64,000 bases of DNA from Paragonimus westermani (lineage: Eukaryota; Platyhelminthes; Trematoda; Plagiorchiida; Troglotrematidae): contig QNGE01003321.1 in assembly GCA_008508345.1 (NCBI GenBank), positions 1 to 64,000 of the forward strand. Direction: 5' to 3'. Shown here piece by piece: positions 21,791 through 32,180 of the stretch. Position numbers and translations under genes: made by a program. The notes beneath the pieces are model-generated. The model was not told where the DNA came from. It searched no databases and saw only the letters and a program-made list of their open reading frames with translations. Each line of letters opens with the position of its first letter. Positions within the stretch are counted from its first letter, which is position 1.

Positions 21791-22555
21791 TTCTCGTTTT
21801 GACGCTGTTTTTTGAGGACGCTGTCTGATATGATGAGTAATACGAGTTAATTGTGCTGTTGTTGCGAATCTCCTTCTGCGTCGTCGTAACTTTCTGCTCT
21901 TATTCTCTCTGTGCTTTCTTCATTCATCTTACACAACTTTTTCCCTTATTGTGGCACGTTTGCCAATCCTTGGGATTTTTTGCATGTCATATATATATAT
22001 ATATATATATATATATGGATCAATTTAAGGCTGTGAGAGTTTCTATCCCTTAGGAAATACCTTCTTACTTTTAAATAAATTGCAGACTTCAGTGTGTTCG
22101 CCATCTCCCTCTGCTTACAATTCAGGCCTTCACACTTCCAGTTCATTTCACTTGTTCAGTGCTAGGCAAGCGTTACAGAGCTATACGATGTTATTATTTG
22201 GGTTTCATGTTACATCACATGAATCCCCATCAGAAATCCACAGTTAAAAGATGTTACTGATCGATCATTCGCATTATCTTCGTCGTTCAGTCAAGCGGAC
22301 ACGGTCATTCTGTTCGCGTAAATTGACCCATCGTGCACGAGGCAGTACCCTTTGACGTCTGAGTAATTAACGGCCAACAAGGTTAGATCGTATTTCGGCT
22401 AGGGTGCATTCCTAAATTTATACATCACAATCGGCGTAGCAGCCAAGAGCCCGACCAGAATGTACTGTGGTTAGGGCCACCGCTCACCTCTGCTGTGACA
22501 TGGAACATCGTAGGAGACGTTAATAAGAAGATTGAAAATTAATTTAAAGAAAAGA
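21791..22555. other. Unassigned, with an (AT)14 run
   Basis: Downstream flank of the large RTE copy on minus. Contains a dinucleotide run at 21989-22016. No gene recognised. Confidence 0.5.
21989..22016. repeat. (AT)14 microsatellite
   Basis: Twenty-eight bases of uninterrupted AT dinucleotides. Confidence 0.95.
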
Positions 22556-25500
22556 CTAAGCGGAAGAACTAGGAATGGTATGGAGGCAGGTACGCAATTG
22601 ACTGCGGCACATCGCCATCTCGGATAACGTTTCTAACCAGTAATTTGAGTGATCACGAGGATCCCAGCCCGATAGGCGGCATCTACCCACTTTGCACAGT
22701 AAAGCCATCAGGATCTTCAAGTTTCGTGACCACATTGTTGCTTGACCACCACGTGGTTTCACCCTCTTGTTGGTGATCTCAGTACAAAATACCCGATACC
22801 GCAAACGACCAGATGGCACACAGAGTATGTGACCCGATCACCGGGGGTTGTGTAACGTCAGTAGTTAACCGACTGATCGCGCATTCCGAGCGTTCCGGAA
22901 TACACACCGGTGAATGGCTGCGTTGCTCACGCGATCAGTCCACTTAATGTGAGCTTCTTGACGGTGAAAACGATAGTTAACTACAGGTCGATTGATGTCT
23001 TCGTTGTGAGCAGACCACTCTTCCGAACCATAGAGCAAAACAGAACTTACATAAGCACTCTATACCCTTCCTTTCAGCGACAGCCGGACGTCTTTTCGAC
23101 GTCAAAGTTGACGCAGTTTGGCGAATGCAGTGCGCGCGTTTGCAATCCTCGCTGATAATTCCTCAGCAACGGCACAAATTAGCGACATAGTGCCACCTGT
23201 GTACATGAAATTTTTCAAGGTTTCAAGGGGATTGTTTGCAACGAATGACGTAGAAGCAGGGATGACTCAGTCCTAAAGCAGCATTTTGCACTTTGAAGGT
23301 GTAAGATGTATTCCACACAAACCAGCCCGGTCACTGACCTTGTTGAGCATGGTTTGCATGTCTTCGGCAGTGGGACTTAATAAGACAGTGTCATCCGCAT
23401 ACTCCATGTCAGTCAACCTAGCGACCGGAAGAAGCTCGACACCCATTTTACTGGATCCCTCAAATGCACTTTCCGGAATGTCGTCCGTGACGAAAGTGAA
23501 GAGCAAGGGCAAAACCGGACACCCTTGACGAACACCACTATAAGTGGCGAACGTCAGAAACAGTTGTTCGTAAACTTCCACTCTGCTTGCAGAGTGAGCA
23601 TACAGTGATCTCGACAGCTTCACGTGTTTCCCTGGTACTCCCTTGCGACAGTTCCAGAGAACGTTACGTGCAACCGATTCGAAAACAGCCCTTAGGTCTA
23701 AAAACATCACGACTGTCGGCTGCCTATAAGAGTGCCGGTGTTCTAAGATCCGTCACAGGGTAAAAATGCGATCAATACACCTTCGACTTTATGAGAATCT
23801 TGCCTGTTCTTCGCGTATCTGACTTTCTGTGAGCTAAGTGAACCGACATAAAATGAGGCCAGTTAGTAACGTGGATGTAACAGACATTAGAATGACCTCT
23901 CTGTGATTGTCTGTTGTAGGTCGAGCCCTCTTTGAAAACGGGAATTATTACTGTTGAGCGCCAATCACGAGGCACCTCTTCAGATTCCTCAAATCGTCTG
24001 TGGGAGTTTCGTCAATCGGCATACCAACCTGTCCCCACCGTCCTGGAAGACAGAAAAGAAGAAACACCTGGTCTAGAAGTTTTGTTACGCTTCAATAACT
24101 TAAGCTCCAGGGCAACCTCTGTTTCCCACGGAGGGCCATCTGGTACGCAACAACTGACCATTCAAGACTTTTCGTCCGCATGGTCTCGTTGAGACCAGAT
24201 GAGCTGTTCTTCAAAATGCTCAGCCCATCTGTCATGCCAGCGCAACTGGCTGGTGATCAGCGAACCATCTTTTCCACTTATGGTCTCACCTACACCGACT
24301 CGACGGCCAGTACAGCCACGGGTCAGGAGAAAAAGCCTTCTGCTCCTCCAGGACAAAAAGGCTTTTTCCATCTTTTTTGACTGTTCGACTAAATAGTTAT
24401 CATGGTTTTTGCGCAAGCTTTTAGTCAGCTTGCATTTGAATTCTCGACGATCGTCGTCACATTCAGGCTGATGTGGAATCGAGCGATCCTTCCTCATGAG
24501 GTTTATCGACGTTACAGAAATCCACTTCTGGCACAACCGAACACCTCCTTCGGAACATATCTCCTCACAGCATGTTTCCATAACCGCTGCGTTAGAATCT
24601 TTCACCTGATTCGAACTGGATAGCTTGTTCACCAGTGCATCCCGGTAGGCGTTATTTATATTCTCATCGTTCGAATTTCAGTTCAGTATCTTGCATTCAT
24701 GAGCACATGTTTTCTGGGCAAATGACAAAGCAAAACAGGCACGCACAACAGCGTGGTCCGAATCCGGGCGGTTGCTACAAAAGCTTGACGGTTGTTAACA
24801 GAGTGGCGCCACCTGTAACTGATTGAAATGTGATCGAGCTGTGTCCACGGCTGAGAAACACACTTAGGTCTCTGTATAACACAACGCATCTTCCTGTGTT
24901 AGAATGCGGTACTCAAAATTTAGAGATCATGAGGTGCGCACAGTTGCATCAGTTTTTCGCCACTGTCAGTGCGTTGTATCAAGACACTAACGCTTCTCAT
25001 CTGGAGAAAGACGATCGAGATGAACGTTCAAATCACCCGCTAGTATGATGATGCTTGAGTGTTTATAGTCTGTCTCAGAAGGTCAACGAGGGTGTCATAG
25101 AACGCATCCTTGGTAGTATCCGAACAGTTGTACGTTGGACCATACGCCGATATAACGAAAGCACAAGGCTTTTCTGATTTGCATCGACAGACTCTAACCG
25201 ATGTATTGAGACTGACGGCAAACAAGTGACTGTTCACTGGGATCCAATCCAGAAAACAGTGTTCTGTTCTGGAACTCAGCCCGATTCCCACTACAGCTTG
25301 GCCCTGAGCTTCAGATTCGGCATCACCAGAAGCCCTGGATTGACGGTTATTTAGAGGTGGAATCAAGTGGGTGACTGTGCTAGAATCGTAGACTGGCTTC
25401 TCCGACAGGCAACGCACATCCAGCTGCACACTTGAGAGAGTAATTGCCGAAGCGGCTTGCTGCCCGACTTGCCAAAGAGTGCGAACATTGAGAACGCCAA

Positions 25501-25704
25501 TGTTTACCTGTTGCCTTGCCTTTAGAAAGCAATTATCGCCCGAAGACACATGGAGAGAAGAATTGGGGGACAAGAGTGAAGGAGAAAGCCGTGGCGGGTG
25601 AATACTGTCACTGTCTGGAGAACGATAACTTCTGATACTTTGCAACTGCTTATGCCGCAGAAGGGAGTTGATTTGATGGACCCTAATCCGAGTTTCTGAA
25701 TCAA
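22556..25704 (-). pseudogene. RTE-like LINE, nearly complete ORF (endonuclease + RT), decayed
   Basis: On minus, in order: endonuclease from 25645 (NIGVLNVRTLWQVGQQAA, then I-S-A-Y-G-P-T-Y, ending near 24640 with T-Q-L-D-H-I-S-I-S-Y-R-W-R); linker 24632-24162 (E-K-D/G-K-D-G-S-L-I-T and W-A-E-H-F-E-E-Q); RT from 23975 (D-W-R-S-T-V-I-I-P-V-F-K) through S-G-V-R-Q-G-C-P and the catalytic M-E-Y-A-D-D-T-V-L-L-S (YADD at 23401-23390, intact); then L-L-Y-G-S-E-E-W near 23020 and the closing L-S-G-W-D-P-R-D near 22680. Several stops and shifts break the frame. Such a protein nicks target DNA and primes reverse transcription of its own RNA. Confidence 0.88.
23584..23612. repeat. 29-bp match to the inversion breakpoint
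   Basis: These 29 bases, inside the RT of the large RTE copy, are identical in the same orientation to 20804-20832, which lies at the left edge of the 409-bp duplicate. Confidence 0.9.
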
Positions 25705-26313
25705 AAGTCTGACCTGCGAGATAACAGGGTATATGGTTTTCTTCGCGAACCCTACCTAATGCCAGTGACTCCGGAGTCTGACTCGCTTAGCAGTATGTGG
25801 CTTGCCTAGCCAATGGGCGCAGTGTATGAGACATTGATGTGTGATTCTGAGCATTGCTGCGCACACTGGATATATTCGAAGCCACATCAAGCTTTTGTGT
25901 GATATCGGATGTTTTTCAACCGATAATACGCTAGCGGTCACGGTCAACCGTTGGACGATCGGAGTGCTTTTTTGTTTGAGGGTATCTTTCCTAACACCCT
26001 TCTTCGTGATACGAAAGACATCAGCGCTGTGATTATGAAATGGTTCTACTGTATGCCCATAGGATCATGCCTCACTTCTACGCGGTTAGTGGTGGTGGTG
26101 CGTCTGCCTTTCATCAGACTGCTGCCCTTTGGCCTGTCCGACAAGGTTGTATCTAGAAGGACCGAGGTCCTAATCAGCATAGCCCGCTGAATTAAAACAG
26201 CACACAAGGCCGACCACCGTTTGAAGGTTGCAGTGCAGGCTAGGTATACTTATGCACTAGCAGTGACGATAAAATGTCTATTTCGGCAGGCTGTTGGTGT
26301 GTGTAGCGGCCTG
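25705..26313. other. Upstream region of the RTE element, with repeat Z copy 2
   Basis: Precedes the RTE start on minus. Holds repeat Z copy 2 at 26115-26228. A 79-codon open frame on plus is a shadow. No other feature seen. Confidence 0.45.
26115..26228 (+). repeat. Dispersed repeat Z, copy 2
   Basis: Partner of 17287-17400; see that entry. Confidence 0.65.
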
Positions 26314-26580
26314 GAGATTTCACTGGCCAGCCTGCGGTAAGATGTGTAAAATAGATCCAAAACTCACAGTTGCATATTCTACTTAGGCTACTGAGAAAGT
26401 TCGCACGACGTGTGCCCTCCGATTGTTCGCCTGCATGTCATCTGACTGTGGCGCGAGCCCAAACCACACACGTGTCACATTCTTCCGGTTCACTCGCTCG
26501 TTGGCGGCCGGTCTCTAGTCCCTCTAACTAATTGTGGATCTATTTTACACATCTTACCGCAGGCTGTCCAGTGACATCTC
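26314..26580. repeat. Inverted repeat, 46-bp arms
   Basis: Arms 26314-26359 and 26535-26580 are reverse complements with two mismatches (core CAGCCTGCGGTAAGATGTGTAAAATAGATCC split here for length: CAGCCTGCGGTAAG then ATGTGTAAAATAGATCC). The 175-base loop shows no gene. Weak similarity extends some bases beyond the inner ends of the arms. Could be two opposed copies of one repeat end or a foldback element. Confidence 0.8.
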
Positions 26581-27021
26581 TAGGTCTCTACACAGCTCCC
26601 TCCTAGAAGGGTACTGTGACAACAACGCTTCGGTCCTGACGAGGATAGCTTGGGCCAGCCGACCGTTGGCCTGATCTGGTTCAAGGTGTACCAGCTGATA
26701 TCCAATCAGCCTGTGGTTGGTACGATAATCCCCAGACGCTGCACATGGAGGAGCACAAATGCCCACAGTTCCCAGCGAGCTCCCACTCGAGTATCCTCCC
26801 TAAAGCTGCCGAAACAACCGTAAAAATGAATGAATGTTCGAGTCGGAGCATCCATGGAACGTTCAAGCACATCCAATACGGGATCAAGGATGATTGCGAT
26901 CGATAATGCAAAATGCGTCATGCCAGCGTTGGATAAGACGTGCGACAGAAATTGAAAGGAAACTTGCTGAGTATCAGTACAGAAATACATGACGTACTCA
27001 ACCAAATTACACAGCGAAGGC
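26581..27021 (-). other. Unassigned sequence inside the inverted segment
   Basis: An open frame of 137 codons on minus (27119-26706) starts in the LINE piece and continues here without a domain I know. Another short frame at 26766-26554 (minus) reads Q-Y-P-S-R-R-E-L-C-R-D-L-E-M, faintly Gag-like. Neither is convincing as a gene. Confidence 0.4.
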
Positions 27022-27430
27022 TGAGACGAGATTGTTATGCATAGGAGGCAACAGAGCTTATCCGTTCGGAAGATACGTCGGCCAACTTCGTCAATGCTGA
27101 CACGATGTTCCCACCTCACGCCGCTAGTGCTTCGGAGACACCCGTGGTCGAAAACGGATACCCTATGAACATACTACGCGCGAATCGACCAGGTCTCGGA
27201 GCCGTACAATAGGAATGCTCTAGATGTGGCATTGTACCCTCGGCCATTCATAGAAAGACTGAAATCACACCGACACCACATATAACGTAATTTGGCAGGC
27301 GTCATCCGAGCTTTTGCTATGTGATCTGTGATCTCACCGGACATTCCACCAGCACTGATACAGCTTCCCGACTACTTCCAACAGCCCATCACCAAGGACG
27401 AGAACAGGCACACAGTCTTACTGATCTTGA
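27022..27430 (-). repeat. 409-bp inverted duplicate, right copy
   Basis: Exact reverse complement of 20831-21239. Confidence 0.93.
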
Positions 27431-27610
27431 AACGGCACCTCGCATTTAGTAGGTGTAAAGGCCATAGTAAACTGAGGAACTCAGGCACCTAATCTGTCAA
27501 ATATATTTTGGGCTCCCAGTGAGAACTTACTGATTAAGGCGATGTCGTCTGCATATTCTATATCTCGAAGTCAAGTGGCTGGGACCGATTCCACACCATC
27601 ATATTGTAGC
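27022..27610 (-). pseudogene. RTE-like LINE, RT fragment with YADD box
   Basis: On minus from about 27600: L-R-D-I-E-Y-A-D-D-I-A-L-I (YADD at 27555-27544, intact), then F-T-P-T-K-C-E-V near 27450, then straight into the 409 bases shared with 20831-21239. It breaks off at 27022, where the C-terminal end should follow; that end is found at 21240-21480 on the other strand. Confidence 0.85.
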
Positions 27611-28030
27611 GAGAAAGCGTCCAATAAAGCACAATCTTTCTTGTCCAAATCGCCAGTCACATGCAACGCGCGCTCTCTCGTTTATGAGTCATAATTCCAA
27701 CCCGCAACACACACACCCCGGTTTCCGTTCACACGTCGTGTGCACTTCTGACCGGTTTACGTGTGTGATAGGCGCCTTCTATCGGGGGGTTTTCTGCCTG
27801 CAATTCCTCGTCTGTTTGTCCGATTTCGTTGCGCGATGGCTCGTCCGGCTGCTCGTGCTGTCCGCCATCCACCCAATGTTGGCCTTGACAGTATTCCAAC
27901 ATCGTGTCGAGATGTTCCTCTAAATGTTGGAAAAAACACGCCTCCGATCTGGTCGTCATTCGTATTTCGCCTGCCCTGCCTCACCCGTTGGTCCGATCCA
28001 GTCGAGCGATGACTCATCCGGTCGCGCACG
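27590..28030 (+). repeat. LTR-like repeat Y, copy 2
   Basis: Begins with GTAGCGAGAAAGCGTCCAAT and the AATAAA-type block CAATAAAGCACAATCTTTCTTG, then the GC-rich part and two related units, TTTTCTGCCTGCAATTCCTCGTC... and TTTCGCCTGCCCTGCCTCACC..., each followed by CG.TGGCTCGTCCGG or CGATGACTCATCCGG. The open frames on both strands here are shadows of the repeat. Confidence 0.68.
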
Positions 28031-28069
28031 TTGTTCTTGATTCGATTGCGGCAGGCTTTTGAACGTACC

Positions 28070-28670
28070 TCCCCAAATACCGTCAAAAATTATTACTTTG
28101 CAGACACAGACCGTTATCAGCACACAGCTGCAACAAATGCTCACTGTTGTCTGTCCGACGAGCACCGTAAGAATGCTGGCCACCTTAGTCACGCCCGTCA
28201 GCGTATAGCCTACCTATCTGAGCGTTCAAGTCTCCAGCTAGTAAAACAATGTCCGTGCGCCGCACAATGTGTAGAAGGTTAGCGAGCTAGTGATAAAAAT
28301 GGGTTGACTGCATCTAGACTACATTTTGTGAAGGACGTATCGCAACTAAAAACAAACAGCGTTTGTGATGGGCACCTCTTGATGCTCTAGCCGTGCCTTC
28401 GAGTCTGACAGTGCAAAGACGGCACCTTGTCCGCGTATGCGCCTTGGGTAATTCTAACACCGGCATGACCAGTGGCTTGAGCCGTGGATCCTACAGCGCA
28501 CACTGTACCCGCATGATGGACCGGCTGACGGATATTGAACATGTGGCATCGAGCCAGAATACTAAGGTCGTGTTTCAGCAAGACGACAGATACTGATGGA
28601 GAGGGTCTCGAAAGTACAAGAAAGAGCAGTCTGATGGCCCATTCGTATAGGTGTTCGAACACTAGAGGTA
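28070..28670 (-). pseudogene. RTE-like endonuclease fragment
   Basis: On minus, V-L-L-A-G-D-L-N-A-Q-I-G-R-L near 28255-28215 carries the G-D-x-N box of the AP-like endonuclease, followed by R-R-T-D-N-S-E-H-L-L-Q-L-C near 28170-28130. Upstream parts to 28670 fit the N-terminal half poorly. Cut off at repeat Y. Confidence 0.75.
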
Positions 28671-29130
28671 ACAAGTTTAAATGGTGCTCTGGGGGCTAGC
28701 AGATGCTTGTGTTCTTCAGGCAAAGGAACCTCGATGTCTGGCGCACAATCATTCTGGCTTATTCCCTTCGCGGTCGACAAATGCGGTATTTCTCTTATGT
28801 ATGCGTGAAAACAGGATTGGGGAGTCATGAAGTATATATTTTTATATGAAGAGGGGGAAAGCAGACAAGTTGGTCTGGTGCGGTAAGACGTGAAACAGGA
28901 GAAAAGCTGACCGCTGATAACCCGACCAAAGTCGTGACAGGGAGACATGACAAAAAATTTTTATAATTAATGTACTCCCAGTAGTTCATAATCGTGAGGG
29001 TTGTCTAGACTGAAAAAGAGTTGGCCTGAGGGGGCACACCAGGAGCCCTTGGTTCGAAAAGAACCTAACCCATAAAGCAGCGGAACGAAGCACGGAGTTC
29101 GCACCTCATTGAGGATCGGTGGCCAGTAAC
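28671..29130. other. No recognisable gene
   Basis: A 128-codon open frame on minus (28948-28562) overlaps the endonuclease shadow and shows no domain. GC-richer sequence starting near 29020 leads into the tandem units that follow. Confidence 0.4.
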
Positions 29131-29600
29131 TATTCGGTTCATATGCCCCTCGGATAGAGTCTACCCATCCAGGATGCCCAACGCACCTTGCGGAAGGTTG
29201 CGTCAGAAACAGTGCAGCGGTTTGCGGATTTAACAGCGGAGGCGGATCTGATGTAATAGATCTGTCCAGCCGGGGAGTCCAGCACCGACAGGGCTGTTAT
29301 GACGCATGCCTGCTGTGGCTGGATGCACAATTGGTTCATATGCCCTTCGAATGGGAGTTCAGCCATTCAAGGTACCCAGCACATCTTGCGTACCCGTAGC
29401 AGCCGGTGATCACCGAGGTGATTCGCACGTCTTCCTCGAGGGTTGTCCATCGTTGGTGGAGAATGAAGATCAGTGCGCCATAGAGACAGCACGGCAAAAA
29501 GATGGCGTGCTGTCCGGGAGCCCAGGGGTTCCCGTTGGAGTAACTGAAACCTTTGTGGCGGGGTAACATACGCCATGTCGTAGTGCCATCAAATAGCTTG
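29131..29600. repeat. Two diverged tandem units, 197-bp period
   Basis: GGTTCATATGCCCCTCGGAT at 29136 and GGTTCATATGCCCTTCGAAT at 29333 begin matching stretches that both continue with CCCA.C/GCCA.TC, GG.TGCCCA/GTACCCA and GCAC.TTGCG. No coding content; possibly LINE untranslated sequence, since an RTE piece follows at 30.7 kb. Confidence 0.65.
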
Positions 29601-30690
29601 CGCGACGTTTATTAGGAGATCCGTCTGCCAGCTGTGAACCCACCACACACTGGCAGTACTTCTGACCATCGTCCGCGACTGCCTATTCGCCAGGGGAACC
29701 TTGTTTATCTAGCAGTTGGTTCCCACGTGAAAGGCCGTTCCCCAATCCAGAGCCTGGGGATGCACTAGATGGCGTTGAACTAATCCACCCATCTATCGGA
29801 ATACTGGCCTTAACGGTCCCTAAGCGACAACCACATTTCTCCAAAAACTTGTTCGAAGAGCCCGTGGAAAATGTCAATCAATGACAACCAAGAAACGAAG
29901 TATTCGTTCATTACAAAGAATACAATGCCATCTGAACCTGGTATCTTTGTTGGGTCTAGGCTATACTTTACAAAGCCTGGCCAAAAAATGTTCACACAGC
30001 CCGTAATTGAAGTCCATTAGAGAAATCAACAAAGAAAGGCAAACCCCCTAACAGTTGACCGTGAGTGAGTCAGACAGACCAAACGACCATGAACGCCAGG
30101 ACATAACCAGTCTAAGGCTCTTCGGGTGGCTCACAGGTACGTGCGCTTTTCGGTTGCATGATTTGCATCGGTAACAGTCGTTCCACCGGCCGACCAGCCC
30201 CCAAGGTAATTACTGACCACGCCTGGGCTGAAGTGTACCGAGACTAATAGCTATGGAACTGTCAAATATATTACACAACTGCATTGTTGGCCGCCCATAA
30301 TCTATTGTGTAGTTGTTCGACTAGGCTGCAATAGTAACCGCCTAAGAGACAGCCAGCTGTCAGCAGTGCACATGTTGAAAACACCTCGTATCCCTTTTTC
30401 ACATGAGGAACTTAATATGTTCAACTCTCGGTCACAAACAGACTAATCTGTGGATCTGACTTGTCCGTTTACCACTATTCCGTGGGTCAGCACCAAATTC
30501 GGCCGAAAATATTCTCCCGTAGTGACTCAGATGAACACATCTGGTATGAACAAATAACTGTTACTTACTTTAATTATCCGTTTACACCGTACACCAAATA
30601 ATTCAAGCTGTAGTTCGAAAAAAGTTTCCTGTTCATCAACGGACGGTCTATAGCCTGAAATTAGCTAACGAGCCGAGAAATCCCCTGAGG
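29601..30690. other. No recognisable gene
   Basis: Probably flank or 5' region of the RTE fragment that follows. Short frames only. Confidence 0.4.
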
Positions 30691-31400
30691 TTGTGTCACC
30701 CTACCACCGCCACCGCTTCTAGGCAGCTTGCTGTTAAAATTATCAATCAACCACCATACAACCTACAAAAGCGTCTAGAGGGTCAAGCGGAGCATTTCAG
30801 ACGGTCCTCTGCGTCAAAAGTCCTGAGTTTTGGTCCTATTCGTCTTCCGTGGACTGTGCCAAAAGGTCCCTTGCAAAGGCGGGGATTAGAAGCACAAGGC
30901 ACACTGCACATGTAATCTTTCTTCGGCTCCTTTCGAAGATAGTGACAGTTACCCACCATTCAGGATGAGCCGCAAAACATATGTACCATTGAGGAATCAA
31001 ATTTTAGTTGCGCCTATGTTATTGACACTCATTATACCCCATGTGCCATCACGTGAAGAGCACTATCGCCAGAAGCAAACTGGACTTCACGTGGACCGCG
31101 CAAACGTTGGTCAAATCTTCAACTGCCGCCAGTTCCTGGAAAACCGTCACGTCTGCCGACGAAAAACTGTAATCGTGTCCAGACGGCGGGACATTCTCCG
31201 ATCCAATCAGCAGAGGTGTCCTCTGGGAGGTTTTTTTCAAATCGATTATTGGGGAACTCAACAAGCATGTTTCCGCTGTGAAGGTATTACACGACCAGAC
31301 TGTCGCCAACCAATTACGTCCACAAAGGACTGCAGCAAGAGAGTCCTATTCCAGCCTGTCTCAACTTTGCAATTGGCAATATCACGCACAAGTTTCTGAT
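30691..31400 (+). pseudogene. RTE-like LINE, RT start
   Basis: G-Q-A-E-H-F-R-R near 30781 parallels the W-A-E-H-F-E-E linker motif. From 31041 the frame R-E-E-H-Y-R-Q-K-Q-T-G-L, Q-I-F-N-C-R-Q and R-H-V-C-R-R-K-T matches the RT motif region (R-E-E-Q-x-R-x-E-Q-A-G-F ... Q-I-F-x-L-R-Q) of RTE elements. The catalytic core is lost. The 144-codon open frame 30965-31399 includes this stretch. Confidence 0.75.
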
Positions 31401-32099
31401 CAGTCAATCATCTGTGACGTGCAACAAAGTCGCAGACACAGATTGCATCGAAACACTGCCTTGCACACGCAGTCTTAGAGGTGCTGCATCGCTCTGTAAT
31501 TGAGATATCCTGATATATAACGCGTTCCCTAACGAAAGGCACTTCTTCACAAATAAAATGAACCCGTGTCTCCACTTACTCTGGGAGAAATCAACAGTTG
31601 GAACACAGTTGGTGGTAGTGTTGTAGAAGTCTCCCAACGTATTGTTAGAACCAGGTTGGAATTTGCTCATCTGAGACACCTCAAACACCAAATTGAAATT
31701 CGTCTCTTCGTATGTTCCATTAACTGTTCATTTGTAATCATCAAGATTTAACTCTATCCCACCACAGAAATGTTTTCTGCTCTACCCTTTCCTGAAGCTA
31801 TTACAACGGCAAGTACTCATATTTCTGACTGCACTGATTGTCCCGTCAGTCATTTTAAGTTCATTCAGCCATATCGAGTGACGGTGACACGTTACCATGT
31901 TGATGATTGTTCTGCTGACAGTTAATCGGCCTGGAGGTACGAAACCACCAAACACCAAACCCTACAATAGAGGGAAAACCGTGGGGTCTTCGTGAATTCC
32001 TCTTGTATAGTTCGAAACATAAAGGTGCTGTACAACATGATAAATGGTGGGTTGACTGGACGGCCACAAACAACATAACAGGCTGGACATGGCACAAAA
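31401..32099. other. Downstream flank of the UBL4-like gene
   Basis: Should contain the 3' UTR of the minus-strand gene ending at 32100. I see no AATAAA on minus directly after the stop. Open frames at 31404-31691 and 31861-32149 (minus) are without known domains. Confidence 0.4.
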
Positions 32100-32180
32100 T
32101 TACTCATCTGTTTGCAGCCAAATCTCCGCCAAACGTTCCACATCATCAAGGCTCATTGAACTGACCCGCGCAGATAAGAT
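32100..32180 (-). other. UBL4: Exon 4 (terminal) of the UBL4-like gene
   Basis: Acceptor TTTACATTACAG ends at 32181, exon starts ATC TTA at 32180, stop TAA at 32102-32100. It supplies exactly the six residues (I-L-S-A-R-V) needed between the end of exon 3 and the S/T-L-D-D-(I/V)-E-R-L-A signature when aligned with UBL4A. Phase 0 on both sides. Confidence 0.88.

Noticed and set aside
20831..27430. Gene conversion as the cause of the 409-bp identity
   Set aside because: It would not explain why each copy lacks exactly the LINE part that the other has, nor the 29-bp templated piece at the edge. Not excluded for part of the tract.
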